The notes beneath the pieces are model-generated. The model saw only the letters and a program-made list of their open reading frames with translations, ran no database searches and was not told the origin of the DNA. The position numbers and the translations under genes are program-made. From Halovibrio salipaludis (GTDB lineage Bacteria > Pseudomonadota > Gammaproteobacteria > Pseudomonadales > Oleiphilaceae), in the NCBI RefSeq assembly GCF_002286965.1, contig NZ_NSKD01000001.1, forward strand, positions 310,001 to 374,000: a stretch of DNA of 64,000 bases. Reading direction: 5' to 3'. Positions 1-9,004 of the stretch are shown piece by piece. The first letter of the stretch is position 1. Each line of letters starts with the position of its first letter.

Positions 1-589
1 CCGCCTCGGTCAGACCCGCCAGCAATGGATCCAGGGCCGTGATCACAAGGTGAGCACTGAACCCGGCGGAGACCCCGGCAAAGGCCGCTGCCAGCCCGGC
101 CAGGGGCGAGCGCCCCGCCGCGTGGAAAAGGATCGCCGCCAGCGGCGGCAGCACCACGTAGCCCGCATCCAGGGTGACCGAGGACAGAATCCCCAGCAGG
201 ACCACCATGGGCGCCAGAAGCGCACGGGGTGTCAGTCTCAGAAGCCGGGCAAGCAGCGCTGGCAGCAGGCCGGAGCGCTCCGCCACGCCAATCCCCAGCA
301 TGGCCACCAGCACCAGCCCCAGGGGCGGGAACTGCATGAAATTGTCCACCAGGTGCGAGAGCAGCCACCAGAGGCCATCACTCTCAAGCAACCCTCGGGC
401 CTGCACCAGTTCGCCCTCGCCGGCCGCGCCCGCGGGCTTGCGCACGGACCAGCCCGCCCAGGCGGCCACCTGGGAGAGCACCATGACCAGACCCAGGGCC
501 ATGGCGAACAGGGTGACCGGATGCGGCAGGGCGTTGCCCGCCCGCTCGATCCGATCCAGCCAGCGGGTGGAAGAAATCGCGGGTTTCAT
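1..589 (-). CDS. AbgT family transporter (N-terminal part, runs off left edge)
   Basis: The reverse strand is open from an ATG at 589 to the window edge, giving about 196 residues. The protein starts MKPAISSTRWLDRIERAGN, followed by a hydrophobic segment (HPVTLFAMALGLVMV), the usual opening of AbgT-family p-aminobenzoyl-glutamate/antimetabolite transporters. Further in, DAGYVVLPPLAA and LAAAFAGVSAGFSAHL match conserved AbgT membrane segments. It is an inner-membrane protein; the real substrate cannot be read from sequence. Its ATG overlaps the TGA of the cyclotransferase upstream (ATGA, 586-589), so the two are probably translationally coupled. The C-terminal half lies outside the window. Confidence 0.85.
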   Translation of the reverse strand, partial: MKPAISSTRWLDRIERAGNALPHPVTLFAMALGLVMVLSQVAAWAGWSVRKPAGAAGEGELVQARGLLESDGLWWLLSHLVDNFMQFPPLGLVLVAMLGIGVAERSGLLPALLARLLRLTPRALLAPMVVLLGILSSVTLDAGYVVLPPLAAILFHAAGRSPLAGLAAAFAGVSAGFSAHLVITALDPLLAGLTEA

Positions 590-1110
590 GTCACGGCCCC
601 ATGCGGCAGAACATCCTCCGGATAGATGGCCAGTTCGTTCTGGTGGCGCGCGAAATCCGGATCGTCGTGCGCCGGTGTCCGCAGGATGCCCTCAACATAA
701 TCGGCCGGGAATGCATTCTCCCGGGCGCCGATCAGCACATGCGCCCGGTACCAGCTGTAGGGTGTCAGCGAGGCGTCCACATCCGTAGCTGCGTACATCC
801 GCGCCTCCAGGGACTCCCCTTCCGGGGTCCGGGGCCGGATCAACGCCTCCTCATAGCCATTCCCCAGCCCCTCAATCCGGTCCAGGATCGGTTTCTCGCG
901 ATCCGGGATGTCGTAGACGACGCCCAGGACCCAGTCACCCGGATCGCCGGTATGCAAGGCATCGCATTTGGCCGAATGGTCCTCGCGGCTGCGCTTGTGG
1001 AAGACCAGACGGTGACGGTGCAGCCAGCCAACCGTCAGGAAACGGGATTCCGGAACCCGGGCCTGGAGGCGGCGAATGGACATGTTCGAGCCATAGGCAA
1101 AACAGAGCAT
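586..1110 (-). CDS. Gamma-glutamylcyclotransferase family protein
   Basis: 174 residues. The N-terminus MLCFAYGSNM is the YGSN substrate-binding loop of the GGCT fold, and DRIEGLGNGYE near residue 80 holds the expected catalytic glutamate. Family members cleave gamma-glutamyl amines or peptides to 5-oxoproline in the cytosol. The start is supported by GGGAGAGG a few bases upstream of the ATG. The stop overlaps the start of an AbgT transporter gene by 4 bp. The pairing of a gamma-glutamyl-acting enzyme with a transporter family known for glutamate conjugates suggests joint handling of such compounds; that link is inference. Confidence 0.85.
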   Translation of the reverse strand: MLCFAYGSNMSIRRLQARVPESRFLTVGWLHRHRLVFHKRSREDHSAKCDALHTGDPGDWVLGVVYDIPDREKPILDRIEGLGNGYEEALIRPRTPEGESLEARMYAATDVDASLTPYSWYRAHVLIGARENAFPADYVEGILRTPAHDDPDFARHQNELAIYPEDVLPHGAVT

Positions 1111-1266
1111 GATGGAACCTCTCCCGAATACGTACAGTGCCCGAAACTGCCACGGTTACCCGCCCCGGGCAATACATGGAATTGGAAGATCCTATAGGAG
1201 CCGGCTGAACCATAGCGTCTTTTCCGGCTAAAATTAGATATAAACCGGACCGGAGACGCACGCGCC

Positions 1267-1869
1267 ATGAGCGCAGAACTGTTCACCCGATGTTTTGTCG
1301 CCACCTATTTCCTGTTGATCGGCCTGTTCTTCACCGGGCGGGCACTGGGGCTGAGCGCGCGCACCCGCCACTCCCATATCCATTACGGTCACGTGGGCTC
1401 GCGTCCCTGGTGGAACCGCCACATCTTCAATGTTTTCAGGGCCGCGATCCTGCTGGTCAGCGTCCTCCGCATCGGACTGCCGGTGGATCCCTGGCTGGGC
1501 ATCATCGAGCCACTCTACAACGCGCCGGTACTGTTGTCGGGGGTGGTCCTGCTGTGCGCGGCCTTCACGGGCATCAACTACCTGCAGGCCTACATGCACG
1601 AGGACTGGCGCTCGGGGATTGATACTGAAAAACCCCCGAAACTGCTCACCACCGGGCCCTGGTCCCGGAGCCGCAACCCCATGTTCCTGATCATCATGGT
1701 GGGGCAGCTCGGCTTTTTCCTGGCACTGCCCAGCCTGTTCTCGCTGGTGTGCCTGGTGGTTGGTGTCGCGGTCCTGAGACGCCAGGCCCTGGCCGAGGAG
1801 GCGAGCCTGGACACGTTGCTCGGTGCGGATTACCGCCAGTACCGGGAGCGCGTCCCGCGCTGGTTCTGA
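1267..1869 (+). CDS. Isoprenylcysteine methyltransferase-like membrane protein
   Basis: 200 residues with four or five hydrophobic segments. The C-terminal part TTGPWSRSRNPMFL resembles the TxGPYxxxRHPxY SAM-binding signature of ICMT/PEMT membrane methyltransferases, although the usual HP is NP here. It ends with a short EEASLDTLLGADYRQY stretch that is common in bacterial members of this group. It is an inner-membrane protein, probably methylating a lipid or small molecule; the substrate is unknown. It stands alone, divergent from the cyclotransferase and convergent with the chemoreceptor gene 12 bp downstream. Confidence 0.75.
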   Translation: MSAELFTRCFVATYFLLIGLFFTGRALGLSARTRHSHIHYGHVGSRPWWNRHIFNVFRAAILLVSVLRIGLPVDPWLGIIEPLYNAPVLLSGVVLLCAAFTGINYLQAYMHEDWRSGIDTEKPPKLLTTGPWSRSRNPMFLIIMVGQLGFFLALPSLFSLVCLVVGVAVLRRQALAEEASLDTLLGADYRQYRERVPRWF

Positions 1870-1881
1870 AGCGCCCGGGGC

Positions 1882-3510
1882 TCAGTGCTGCGCCGGCCGG
1901 TAGCCCAGCCGGAAGCCACCCCAGTGGGTACCGTTCACGTAGATGGGCACTGACAGGTCGTGCATGATCTCCCCGGTATCCCGCCGGTAGGTCTGCAGCA
2001 GCATGTCACGGGTATGGCTGCCACAACGGGCCCCGGTGCGGTCATTGAAGAGGCGTTTGCTGCGGCTCTTCACCAGATCCACCTGGGGATCCCCGGTCGG
2101 CTCATGGGCAAAAACGTTGTTATGGGTGGGCACATAGCCATCCGGTGCAGCGGTGATCGCGAAGACAATGGGCTCCAGCGACTCAACCACGGGCTCCTGA
2201 ATGGCGGGGAGATGCCTGTCGGTAAAGGCGTCGAATGGGCTGTGGTACTTCTGCGGGTCGGTGCCCGGAATCGGGGTGCGCTCTTTGCTGAACAGCTGTT
2301 CCCGGGTCAGCTCGCCACGTTCAAGCGCCTGCTCGAAACAGCGCGCAATTTCCGCTGCCCCGGCCCGCGCTGCTTCATAGAAGCGGCGATGGTAGCTTTC
2401 GCTGCTGTAAAGCGCGAACTCGGCGTTGGTCTGCTCAGCCAGCTCCATCAGCCTTGACGCCTGCTGCGCCAGCTCGGCAACGGCCTCATCGCTGTCGCGC
2501 ATCTCATCACGCAGGCTCTCGATGGAGCCGAACATCTGCCCCAGGCTCTCCTCGTTGTGCTGGTCGCCCTCGGCAATCCACCGCACCTGTTCCTCCACCT
2601 TCCTTGAGCCGGTGTTGATCTCGTCCAGCTGGTGGCCAACGGCCTCGACCGAATCAAGGCCGTTCTCGACACTGGTGGCCAGCTCCTTGACCCGGGTAAC
2701 AATGTGGCCGGTGTCCTGCTGTATGGATTCCAGGGTGCTGGACGCCTCTTTGGTCGCCTCCGAGGTACGGCCGGCAAGCTGGCGCACCTCATCCGCCACC
2801 ACCGCAAAACCGCGACCCTGCTCGCCGGCCCGGGCAGCCTCGATGGCGGCATTGAGTGCGAGCAGGTTGGTCTGCTCGGCGATGCCCTCGATCACCGAGG
2901 TCACATTCTGGATGGTTTCGGATTTGTCGTTCAGCGCCTGGATCAGCGACACCGTCTCCGAGGACTGCTCGTGCACCCGCCGGACCTGCTCAATGGCTTC
3001 CCTCAACGCGGTCTGACCCTGATCACTGACCTCACTGGCCTGGCTCGCGGCGGACGCCGCTTCCGAGGCCTGCTCCGCGGACTGGCGGATGGTTTCCATG
3101 ATCTGCCCGGCGTAGTCCGTCATTTGGTTGGTGTTCTCCACCTGGCGGTCGAGACGACTGCGCAGGCGGTCCGCGGCATAGGAAACCTGGGCTGCCGAGA
3201 CGGCGTTGGCGTCAGCGCCTTCCACCAGCGTCTGCTCCAGTCCCTCACCGGTGCGTGCCTTGCGGAAAATGGAGGGCATGAGCGCCTGCAACAGCGGGTG
3301 CTCCGCCTGGGCGTCCGCGTGCGCCTCCACCTGCACACGCTGCAGCAGTGCCATCAGGGGCAGGATTGCGGCGATGGCCCCCAGAGCCCCCGCCAGAAGG
3401 AAACGGTACAGTTCCGGCACCGGCAACCAGCTGCATGCCACCGCAACCAGAAGACTCCCGCCGATACCGGCACACGCCCGCAGTACGACCTGTTTCTGAA
3501 GCGCCCCCAT
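1882..3510 (-). CDS. Methyl-accepting chemotaxis protein with C-terminal sensory-like domain
   Basis: 542 residues from ATG 3510 (an in-frame GTG at 3519 is an alternative). Two membrane segments lie within about residues 7-60 with almost no periplasmic loop. The MCP signalling hairpin follows, with the tip [19 protein letters not shown] and [14 protein letters not shown]. After the signalling domain there is a roughly 150-residue C-terminal domain ([48 protein letters not shown]), a Cache/PAS-like module seen at the C-terminus of some marine chemoreceptors. Sensing is therefore probably cytoplasmic. The ligand is unknown and no che genes are in the window. Confidence 0.9.
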   Translation of the reverse strand: MGALQKQVVLRACAGIGGSLLVAVACSWLPVPELYRFLLAGALGAIAAILPLMALLQRVQVEAHADAQAEHPLLQALMPSIFRKARTGEGLEQTLVEGADANAVSAAQVSYAADRLRSRLDRQVENTNQMTDYAGQIMETIRQSAEQASEAASAASQASEVSDQGQTALREAIEQVRRVHEQSSETVSLIQALNDKSETIQNVTSVIEGIAEQTNLLALNAAIEAARAGEQGRGFAVVADEVRQLAGRTSEATKEASSTLESIQQDTGHIVTRVKELATSVENGLDSVEAVGHQLDEINTGSRKVEEQVRWIAEGDQHNEESLGQMFGSIESLRDEMRDSDEAVAELAQQASRLMELAEQTNAEFALYSSESYHRRFYEAARAGAAEIARCFEQALERGELTREQLFSKERTPIPGTDPQKYHSPFDAFTDRHLPAIQEPVVESLEPIVFAITAAPDGYVPTHNNVFAHEPTGDPQVDLVKSRSKRLFNDRTGARCGSHTRDMLLQTYRRDTGEIMHDLSVPIYVNGTHWGGFRLGYRPAQH

Positions 3511-3612
3511 ACCAGCCACCCTTTGTCGGTCTTATTATTCGAGATCTCAGGGAAGGTTAGAACATAACCAGCAGAGGTGCCCTTATACTTTCGGATGAAC
3601 CGAAAGCGGCGC

Positions 3613-3972
3613 CTAGAAGGTTATAAAGGGCATCAGCGCCAGGTAGAGGATCACGCCAATCCCGATCAGGGCACCAATGAAAGCCAGGGGGTTGTGCCGG
3701 TATCGCTGGGCGGGTGTCTCGGCCTCTCCACGCGCCTGGGCCTCCTGATGTGCGGCCCGGGCCTGCTCGGCGCGCTCGGCCTGGTAGTCGGCCAGCAGCT
3801 GCTCCGCTTCCTCGAGCCGTGATGGGTCGTCGAGCCAGATGGCGCCAAAGGACACCATCCAGCGGCTGGGCTCCGTTTCGTAATACGGAATACCCTGCTC
3901 CTCGAGAAGCGTTTTGACGTCAATGTATTCGTCCTCGGGCACGTTGCGCAGGTTGAGGAGCAGATGCCCCAT
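3613..3972 (-). CDS. DUF6164 family protein
   Basis: 119 residues. The soluble N-terminal half (LLLNLRNVPEDEYIDVKTLL, GIPYYETEPSRW) is followed by a charged Ala/Glu-rich helix and one C-terminal membrane segment (FIGALIGIGVILYLALMPF). The N-terminal pattern matches DUF6164, a family of small tail-anchored proteins of unknown function in gammaproteobacteria. It is divergent from tatD, whose start lies about 70 bp away. I can give no function. Confidence 0.75.
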   Translation of the reverse strand: MGHLLLNLRNVPEDEYIDVKTLLEEQGIPYYETEPSRWMVSFGAIWLDDPSRLEEAEQLLADYQAERAEQARAAHQEAQARGEAETPAQRYRHNPLAFIGALIGIGVILYLALMPFITF

Positions 3973-4043
3973 GTCAGGACCTCGTCGGTTCCGCTATCAT
4001 GTGGGTCCATTGTAGCAGGCACCCGTGGTGGAGTTCCGCGCCC

Positions 4044-4874
4044 ATGAGCAAACACAAACGCCGTCCCGTTCCGGTCTTCGAGCATCCGATCATCGAGACC
4101 CACTGCCATCTGGACTACCTCCAGGGAGAGCCGGTGGAGGACGTGGTTATGGCCGCCGAGCAGGTGAACATCGAGCGGCTGATCACGATCACTGTCTCGC
4201 CGGACAATCTGGAGACCGTCCAGCACCTTGTGGGCGCCCATCCCCGCGTCTACGGCACTCAGGGCATCCACCCCCACCAGGCCGACAACTGGCACGACGG
4301 GCTGGATCCGTTCATCCGGGAGGCGATGGCGGCAAGCCCCAAGCGGCTGCTGGCCATCGGTGAGATCGGGCTGGACTACCACTACGATTTCAGCGATCCG
4401 GAGACCCAGAAGTCGGTTTTCCGCAAGCAGCTTCAGATGGCGTCGGAGCTGGATAAGCCGGTGGTGATCCACACCCGGGATGCGGATGAGGACACCATGG
4501 AGATCCTTAAGGAGTTCGAAGGGTCACTGAAGCAGCGGGGCGTTGTGCACAGCTACACCTCGGGTGAGACGCTGGCACGCTATGCGCTGGAGCAGGGCTG
4601 GTACATCGGGTTCAATGGGATCTGCACGTTCAAGAAGGCGGAGAATGTGCGTGAAATCATCGACCTGACGCCGGCGGACCGGATCCTGCTGGAGACGGAT
4701 TCGCCGTATCTGGCACCGGTCCCGTACCGGGGCAAGGAGAATATGCCGTACTACCTGCCGTTCGTTGGGGAGTTCATTGCCCAGCACAAAGGGCTGGACG
4801 TGGAAGAGTTCCTGGCGCAGGCCTACCGGAACAGCGAGGCAGTGTTTTTTCGGAACTCGACGCAGGAAGCGTGA
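4044..4874 (+). CDS. TatD family metal-dependent hydrolase
   Basis: 276 residues from ATG 4044 (MSKHKRRPVPV); an in-frame start at 3999 would add an unconserved tail. Metal ligands are visible in order: THCHLD near the N-terminus, GEIGLDYHYDF, VVIHTRDAD, VVHSYT and LLETDSPYL. This is the complete TatD amidohydrolase set (HxH, Glu, two His, Asp). TatD proteins are cytosolic Mg-dependent 3'-5' exonucleases or DNA-repair hydrolases; the exact substrate of this paralogue is not determined. A dispersed hairpin element starts 2 bp after the stop codon. Confidence 0.9.
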   Translation: MSKHKRRPVPVFEHPIIETHCHLDYLQGEPVEDVVMAAEQVNIERLITITVSPDNLETVQHLVGAHPRVYGTQGIHPHQADNWHDGLDPFIREAMAASPKRLLAIGEIGLDYHYDFSDPETQKSVFRKQLQMASELDKPVVIHTRDADEDTMEILKEFEGSLKQRGVVHSYTSGETLARYALEQGWYIGFNGICTFKKAENVREIIDLTPADRILLETDSPYLAPVPYRGKENMPYYLPFVGEFIAQHKGLDVEEFLAQAYRNSEAVFFRNSTQEA

Positions 4875-4876
4875 AT

Positions 4877-4982
4877 AGGAGGCGGGGAGGCTTATCCGGG
4901 AAACGCTGTAAATACGTCCCTGTACGCTGCTCTTCCGCCATCCATGGCTCCAGAGCTTCCCGTATAAGCCTCCCCGCCTCCT
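4877..4982 (-). repeat. Dispersed hairpin element, copy A (inverted orientation)
   Basis: A 64-bp core (4898-4961) reads, on the minus strand, GGGAAGCTC to TTTCCC, with CCATGGATGGC inside. It is enclosed by perfect 19-bp inverted arms, 4877-4895 (AGGAGGCGGGGAGGCTTAT) and 4964-4982. The core aligns without gaps to copies B and C, while the arms differ in sequence but keep their pairing. It lies between the converging tatD and DUF2288 genes. It may serve as a bidirectional terminator but has no T-tract. Confidence 0.85.
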
Positions 4983-5000
4983 TTCCACGCTCCCCAGACG

Positions 5001-5321
5001 TCACGAATCCGGCTGCACCAGAACCCAGGGCGCAACAACCAGAGCCCAGACCGTCGCATCCGAATCATGCCACGCCTGCGCCTCATCCGGCTTAACCTCG
5101 CCCACGGACCCATCCTGGATCCACTGCTGGAAGCGGGCCTTGTCATCCCGCACCAGTGACAACCCAACCTCGATCAGATCCTGCCCCGGGGCAACGCGCA
5201 CCACATTGCCTCGGGCGTAGAACCGCTGCAGCTCCACCCAGCCGATCTGGGCCGTCTCCTGGTGGAGTTTGGCGCGGAGTTCGTCGTCGTTTTCAGGTAT
5301 ACCGTCAGTTTCCAATGACAT
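5001..5321 (-). CDS. DUF2288 family protein
   Basis: 106 residues. The pattern KLHQETAQIGWVELQRFYA, followed by GNVVRVAPGQDLIEVGL and a C-terminal ALVVAPWVLVQ, is typical of DUF2288, a small cytosolic family of unknown function. There is no signal peptide or membrane segment. The gene is flanked on both sides by copies of the dispersed hairpin element (copy A 18 bp past its stop, copy B 24 bp upstream of its start), so its promoter must overlap or lie within copy B. Confidence 0.8.
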   Translation of the reverse strand: MSLETDGIPENDDELRAKLHQETAQIGWVELQRFYARGNVVRVAPGQDLIEVGLSLVRDDKARFQQWIQDGSVGEVKPDEAQAWHDSDATVWALVVAPWVLVQPDS

Positions 5322-5345
5322 CAGCGTATTCCTATGCGTTTGAAA

Positions 5346-5457
5346 GCAGGTAATCGGGGAAGCCTTTCAGGGAAGCTCGATCGCCAGGGATGGCGATCGC
5401 GCAGCGTCCATGGATGGATTTATAGCGATTCCCTGAAAGGCTTCCCCGATTGCCTGC
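5346..5457 (+). repeat. Dispersed hairpin element, copy B
   Basis: The 64-bp core (5370-5433) runs from GGGAAGCTCGATCGCC to GCGATTCCC and includes an internal palindrome CGATCGCCAGGGATGGCGATCG with one mismatched centre. The outer arms 5346-5370 and 5433-5457 pair at 24 of 25 positions (a T at 5351 breaks one pair). It lies between acnA's 3' end and the DUF2288 start. The core is the same length as in copies A and C. Confidence 0.85.
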
Positions 5458-5495
5458 CACCCAGTACCCCTCAGTCTGATGACATAAGGACAAAC

Positions 5496-5526
5496 AAAAA
5501 CGGGTGGCCCGAAAGCCACCCGTTTT
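5496..5526 (-). terminator. Rho-independent terminator of acnA
   Basis: A 12-bp perfect stem AAAACGGGTGGC / GCCACCCGTTTT with a 6-nt loop, giving a T-tract in the acnA direction. It starts about 45 bp past the acnA stop and its symmetry would let it work both ways. Confidence 0.85.
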
Positions 5527-5572
5527 CCTCGGATCAGCCTCCCGAAGAGGCTAACCCATCAACCGCCATGGA

Positions 5573-8245
5573 TCACTTGGCGATCATGTTGCGCAGCACG
5601 TAGTGCAGGATGCCGCCGCTGAGGTAGTAGTTCATCTCATTGGCGGTATCCACGCGGCAGATCACCTCGGTCTCCGTGGTGCTGCCGTCCGGGCGCTCGG
5701 CTACGAGCTTCAGCACCTGGCGCGGCTCCAGATTCTCATCCAGACCCTTGATGCTGATCTTCTCCTCGCCGGTCAGACCCAGTGTCTGGCGGTTCTCGCC
5801 GTCCTTGAACTGCAGCGGCAGAACGCCCATGCCCACCAGATTGGAACGGTGGATCCGCTCGTAGCTCTCGGCCACGACCGCTTCCACGCCCAGCAGGCGG
5901 GTGCCCTTGGCCGCCCAGTCACGGGAGGACCCAGTGCCGTATTCCTTACCGGCGATCACGACCAGCGGCGTACCCTGCTTCTGGTACTCCATGGCCGCGT
6001 CGTACATCGCCATCTGCTCGCCGGTGGGCACGAACTTGGTGAAACCGCCCTCGACGCCGTCCAGCATCTCGTTCTTGATGCGGACGTTGGCGAAGGTACC
6101 GCGCATCATCACTTCATGGTTACCACGGCGCGAGCCGTAGCTGTTGAAGTTCTTGGGATGCACGCCCTTCTCCTGCAGGTACTTGCCTGCCGGGGAATCC
6201 GGCTTGATGGAGCCGGCCGGGCTGATGTGGTCCGTGGTGATGGAGTCACCGAACAGCGCCAGGATGTTCGCACCCTCGATGTCCTTCGGCGGCTGCAGCG
6301 GCTTCTCAATGCCCTCGAAGAACGGCGGGTTCTTCACGTACGTGGACTCGTCGTCCCACTGGTACGTCTCGTCCTTGCTGAACGGAATGCCCTGCCAGAC
6401 TTCGTCGCCCTTGAAGACATCCGCGTATTCCTTGCGGAACATCTCGTCGTCGACCTTGGACACTTCGTGGGCGATCTCCGCATTGGAGGGCCAGATGTCC
6501 TTCAGGTAGACCGGGTTGCCACTCTGGTCGTTGCCCAGCGGCTCGTTCTCCAGGTCGACACGGGTAGTGCCGGCCAGAGCGTACGCCACAACCAGGGGCG
6601 GTGACGCCAGCCAGTTGGCCTTCACGTCCGGATGCACACGGCCCTCGAAGTTCCGGTTACCGGAGAGCACGGAGGAGACCTGCAGGCCACCTTCGTTGAT
6701 GGCTTCGCCGATTTCGTCCATCAGCGGGCCGGAGTTACCGATGCAGGTGGTGCAGCCGTAACCGACCAGGTTGAAGCCGAGCGCGTCGAGCTCTTTGCTC
6801 AGGCCGGCGGTATCCAGGTAATCAGTCACAACCTTGGAGCCGGGTGCCAGCGAGGACTTGACCCAGGGCTTGCGGTCCAGGCCCTTCTCACGGGCGTTCT
6901 TGGCCACCAGGCCGGCAGCCATCAGCACGCTCGGGTTGGAAGTGTTGGTGCAGGATGTGATCGCGGCGATCACCACGTCGCCGTGGCCGAGGTCGTAATC
7001 CTGACCCTTGACCGGTACGCGTTTGTTCTTGTCCTGAACACCAGCGTCATCCAGCAGCTTCTCAAAGGTCTGCTTCATGGCCGGCATGTCGACCCGGTCC
7101 TGGGGCCGCTTCGGGCCGGCCAGGGAGGCCTTGACGTCGCCCAGGTCGAGCTCCAGCGAATCGCTGAACTTGGGCTCGGGCTTGCTGGAATCGCGCCACA
7201 TGCCCTGGGCCTTGCTGTAGTCCTCGACCAGCTTGATCTGCTCGTCGCTGCGGCCGGAGAGCTTGAGGTAGTTCAGGGTCTCGTTATCGACCGGGAAGAA
7301 GCCACAGGTCGCACCATACTCGGGCGCCATGTTGGAGATGGTCGCGCGGTCGGCCAGCGGCAGGTTGTCGAGACCGGGGCCGTAGAATTCGACGAACTTA
7401 CCAACCACGCCCTTCTCGCGCAGCATCTGGGTCACAGTCAGTACCAGGTCAGTGGCGGTCACGCCTTCCTTCATGGAACCGGTCAGACGGAAACCGACCA
7501 CTTCCGGGATCAGCATGGAGATCGGCTGACCCAGCATCACGGCTTCCGCCTCGATGCCGCCAACACCCCAGCCCAGGATGCCCAGGGCATTGATCATGGT
7601 GGTGTGGGAGTCGGTGCCGACCAGGGTATCCGGGTAGACCTGGGTCTCGCCGTCCTGCTCCTTGGTCCAGGCGACCTTGCCCAGGTACTCCAGGTTGACC
7701 TGGTGGCAGATGCCGGTGCCCGGCGGAACCACGCGGAAGTTATCGAATGCTTCCTGGCCCCAGCGCAGGAATTCGTAACGCTCGCGGTTCCGCGTCATCT
7801 CGATGTCGACGTTGGCGCGGAAAGCGTCGGAAGTGGCGTACTGGTCGACCATCACTGAGTGGTCGATGACCAGGTCCACCGGCGACAGCGGGTTGATCTT
7901 CTCGGGATCGTCACCGGCCTTCTTGACCGCGTCACGCATGGCGGCAAGGTCCACGACACCGGGTACGCCGGTGAAGTCCTGCATCAGAACACGCGCCGGG
8001 CGGTACTGGATCTCACGGCTGGAAGAGCGGTTCTTCAGCCAGCCGGCAATGGCTTCGACGTCATCCTTCGTCACGGTCTCATTGTCTTCGTGACGCAGCA
8101 TGTTCTCGAGCAGAACCTTGAGTGAAACCGGCAGCTGCTGCAGGTCACCGAGATGCTTCTCGGCTTCCGGCAGGCTGTAGTACCGGTACTGTTTGCCGCC
8201 AGACTCGAGGGTCTGGGCGGTCTTGAAACTATCGACAGGCGACAT
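5573..8245 (-). CDS. acnA: Aconitate hydratase A
   Basis: 890 residues, the normal length for AcnA/IRP-type aconitase. It interconverts citrate and isocitrate in the TCA cycle (cytosolic, [4Fe-4S]). Cluster cysteines are seen in [12 protein letters not shown] and [14 protein letters not shown]. Substrate-site motifs include [20 protein letters not shown], and the swivel domain has [28 protein letters not shown] and [17 protein letters not shown]. The start has GGGAGG at ideal spacing. It is monocistronic with its own terminator at 5496-5526. Confidence 0.97.
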   Translation of the reverse strand: MSPVDSFKTAQTLESGGKQYRYYSLPEAEKHLGDLQQLPVSLKVLLENMLRHEDNETVTKDDVEAIAGWLKNRSSSREIQYRPARVLMQDFTGVPGVVDLAAMRDAVKKAGDDPEKINPLSPVDLVIDHSVMVDQYATSDAFRANVDIEMTRNRERYEFLRWGQEAFDNFRVVPPGTGICHQVNLEYLGKVAWTKEQDGETQVYPDTLVGTDSHTTMINALGILGWGVGGIEAEAVMLGQPISMLIPEVVGFRLTGSMKEGVTATDLVLTVTQMLREKGVVGKFVEFYGPGLDNLPLADRATISNMAPEYGATCGFFPVDNETLNYLKLSGRSDEQIKLVEDYSKAQGMWRDSSKPEPKFSDSLELDLGDVKASLAGPKRPQDRVDMPAMKQTFEKLLDDAGVQDKNKRVPVKGQDYDLGHGDVVIAAITSCTNTSNPSVLMAAGLVAKNAREKGLDRKPWVKSSLAPGSKVVTDYLDTAGLSKELDALGFNLVGYGCTTCIGNSGPLMDEIGEAINEGGLQVSSVLSGNRNFEGRVHPDVKANWLASPPLVVAYALAGTTRVDLENEPLGNDQSGNPVYLKDIWPSNAEIAHEVSKVDDEMFRKEYADVFKGDEVWQGIPFSKDETYQWDDESTYVKNPPFFEGIEKPLQPPKDIEGANILALFGDSITTDHISPAGSIKPDSPAGKYLQEKGVHPKNFNSYGSRRGNHEVMMRGTFANVRIKNEMLDGVEGGFTKFVPTGEQMAMYDAAMEYQKQGTPLVVIAGKEYGTGSSRDWAAKGTRLLGVEAVVAESYERIHRSNLVGMGVLPLQFKDGENRQTLGLTGEEKISIKGLDENLEPRQVLKLVAERPDGSTTETEVICRVDTANEMNYYLSGGILHYVLRNMIAK

Positions 8246-8387
8246 GGCATCCTCCCTATGTAGGGTTATTCGACGGGCCGATTATACCAGACAGCGGTTA
8301 TTCAAGCGGCCCGGATCGGTGGCGGATTGTACTGGAAATGAACAGAGAACTGTAGGTGTAACCCGAGATCGGTTACGGGGGGTCAAA

Positions 8388-8789
8388 TCAGTAACGGATG
8401 GTCAGCACGTTGTACACCAGCAGACCACAGGCGCCAAGCAGCGCCAGCCAGGTGCCCGCAACGCCCGCCGCGCGGGCCGCATGCCAGCGTCCCTGGGCTT
8501 CGTGCATGCCCCAGGCGTGGCCGATCCGGCTCACCAGGAAAAGCCCTCCCACGGTGTGCAACGCGGCATAGGCCACCCCGTTCATCTCCGCAATGAACAT
8601 CAGCACCAGCATCAGCGGCATGGATTCGATGTAGTTGCCGTGGATGCGCGAGGCCACATTCAACTGCTGGTGCCCGCCATCACCGACCCCCACTCCCAGC
8701 TGCTGGCGCAACGCCACGACACGCCACACGAGAATCAGTTTCAGGACCACAAAGACAACAGCGTAGAAGGCAGTCGCGGGTGCGAGCAT
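8388..8789 (-). CDS. MAPEG family membrane protein
   Basis: 133 residues with four hydrophobic segments. RIHGNYIESMPLMLVLM in the middle and VSRIGHAWGMH are the conserved MAPEG features (glutathione/eicosanoid metabolism fold). Bacterial members are inner-membrane glutathione-S-transferase-like proteins of mostly unknown substrate. It lies downstream of the CPXCG and EAL-protein genes on the same strand, only 14 bp from the CPXCG stop, so probably one transcript. Confidence 0.8.
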   Translation of the reverse strand: MLAPATAFYAVVFVVLKLILVWRVVALRQQLGVGVGDGGHQQLNVASRIHGNYIESMPLMLVLMFIAEMNGVAYAALHTVGGLFLVSRIGHAWGMHEAQGRWHAARAAGVAGTWLALLGACGLLVYNVLTIRY

Positions 8790-8803
8790 GGAGTCTCCTC
8801 GGT

Positions 8804-8998
8804 TCAGGCGTTTTCGGGCATGGCATCCACTGCTGGCTGGCCGGTCTCGGGGTCTACAGAGACGGTAAGCACCAGCGGCTGACAGCAGACGAAGCAGTCC
8901 TCCACATACGTCTGGTCACCCAGGGAGCAGTCGACCAGAACATCGATCACCTCCCCGCAGCAGGGACAGGGCACGGGTACCGTCTCAGTCAGCGCCAT
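8804..8998 (-). CDS. CPXCG-motif cysteine-rich small protein
   Basis: 64 residues. An N-terminal CPCCG and a later CFVCCQPL form a zinc-ribbon-like pair of cysteine knuckles, the signature of the CPXCG small protein family. It is cytosolic; no function is established. It begins 6 bp after the stop of the large EAL protein and is likely co-transcribed with it. Confidence 0.8.
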   Translation of the reverse strand: MALTETVPVPCPCCGEVIDVLVDCSLGDQTYVEDCFVCCQPLVLTVSVDPETGQPAVDAMPENA

Positions 8999-9004
8999 AG
9001 GGCC

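Noticed and set aside
4877-5457. Reading the hairpin elements as ordinary rho-independent terminators
   Set aside because: They have a 64-bp conserved interior, no T-tract, and acnA already has a normal terminator next to copy B.
6632-7858. Plus-strand open frame of 408 codons inside acnA
   Set aside because: Antisense to aconitase; no domain recognisable.
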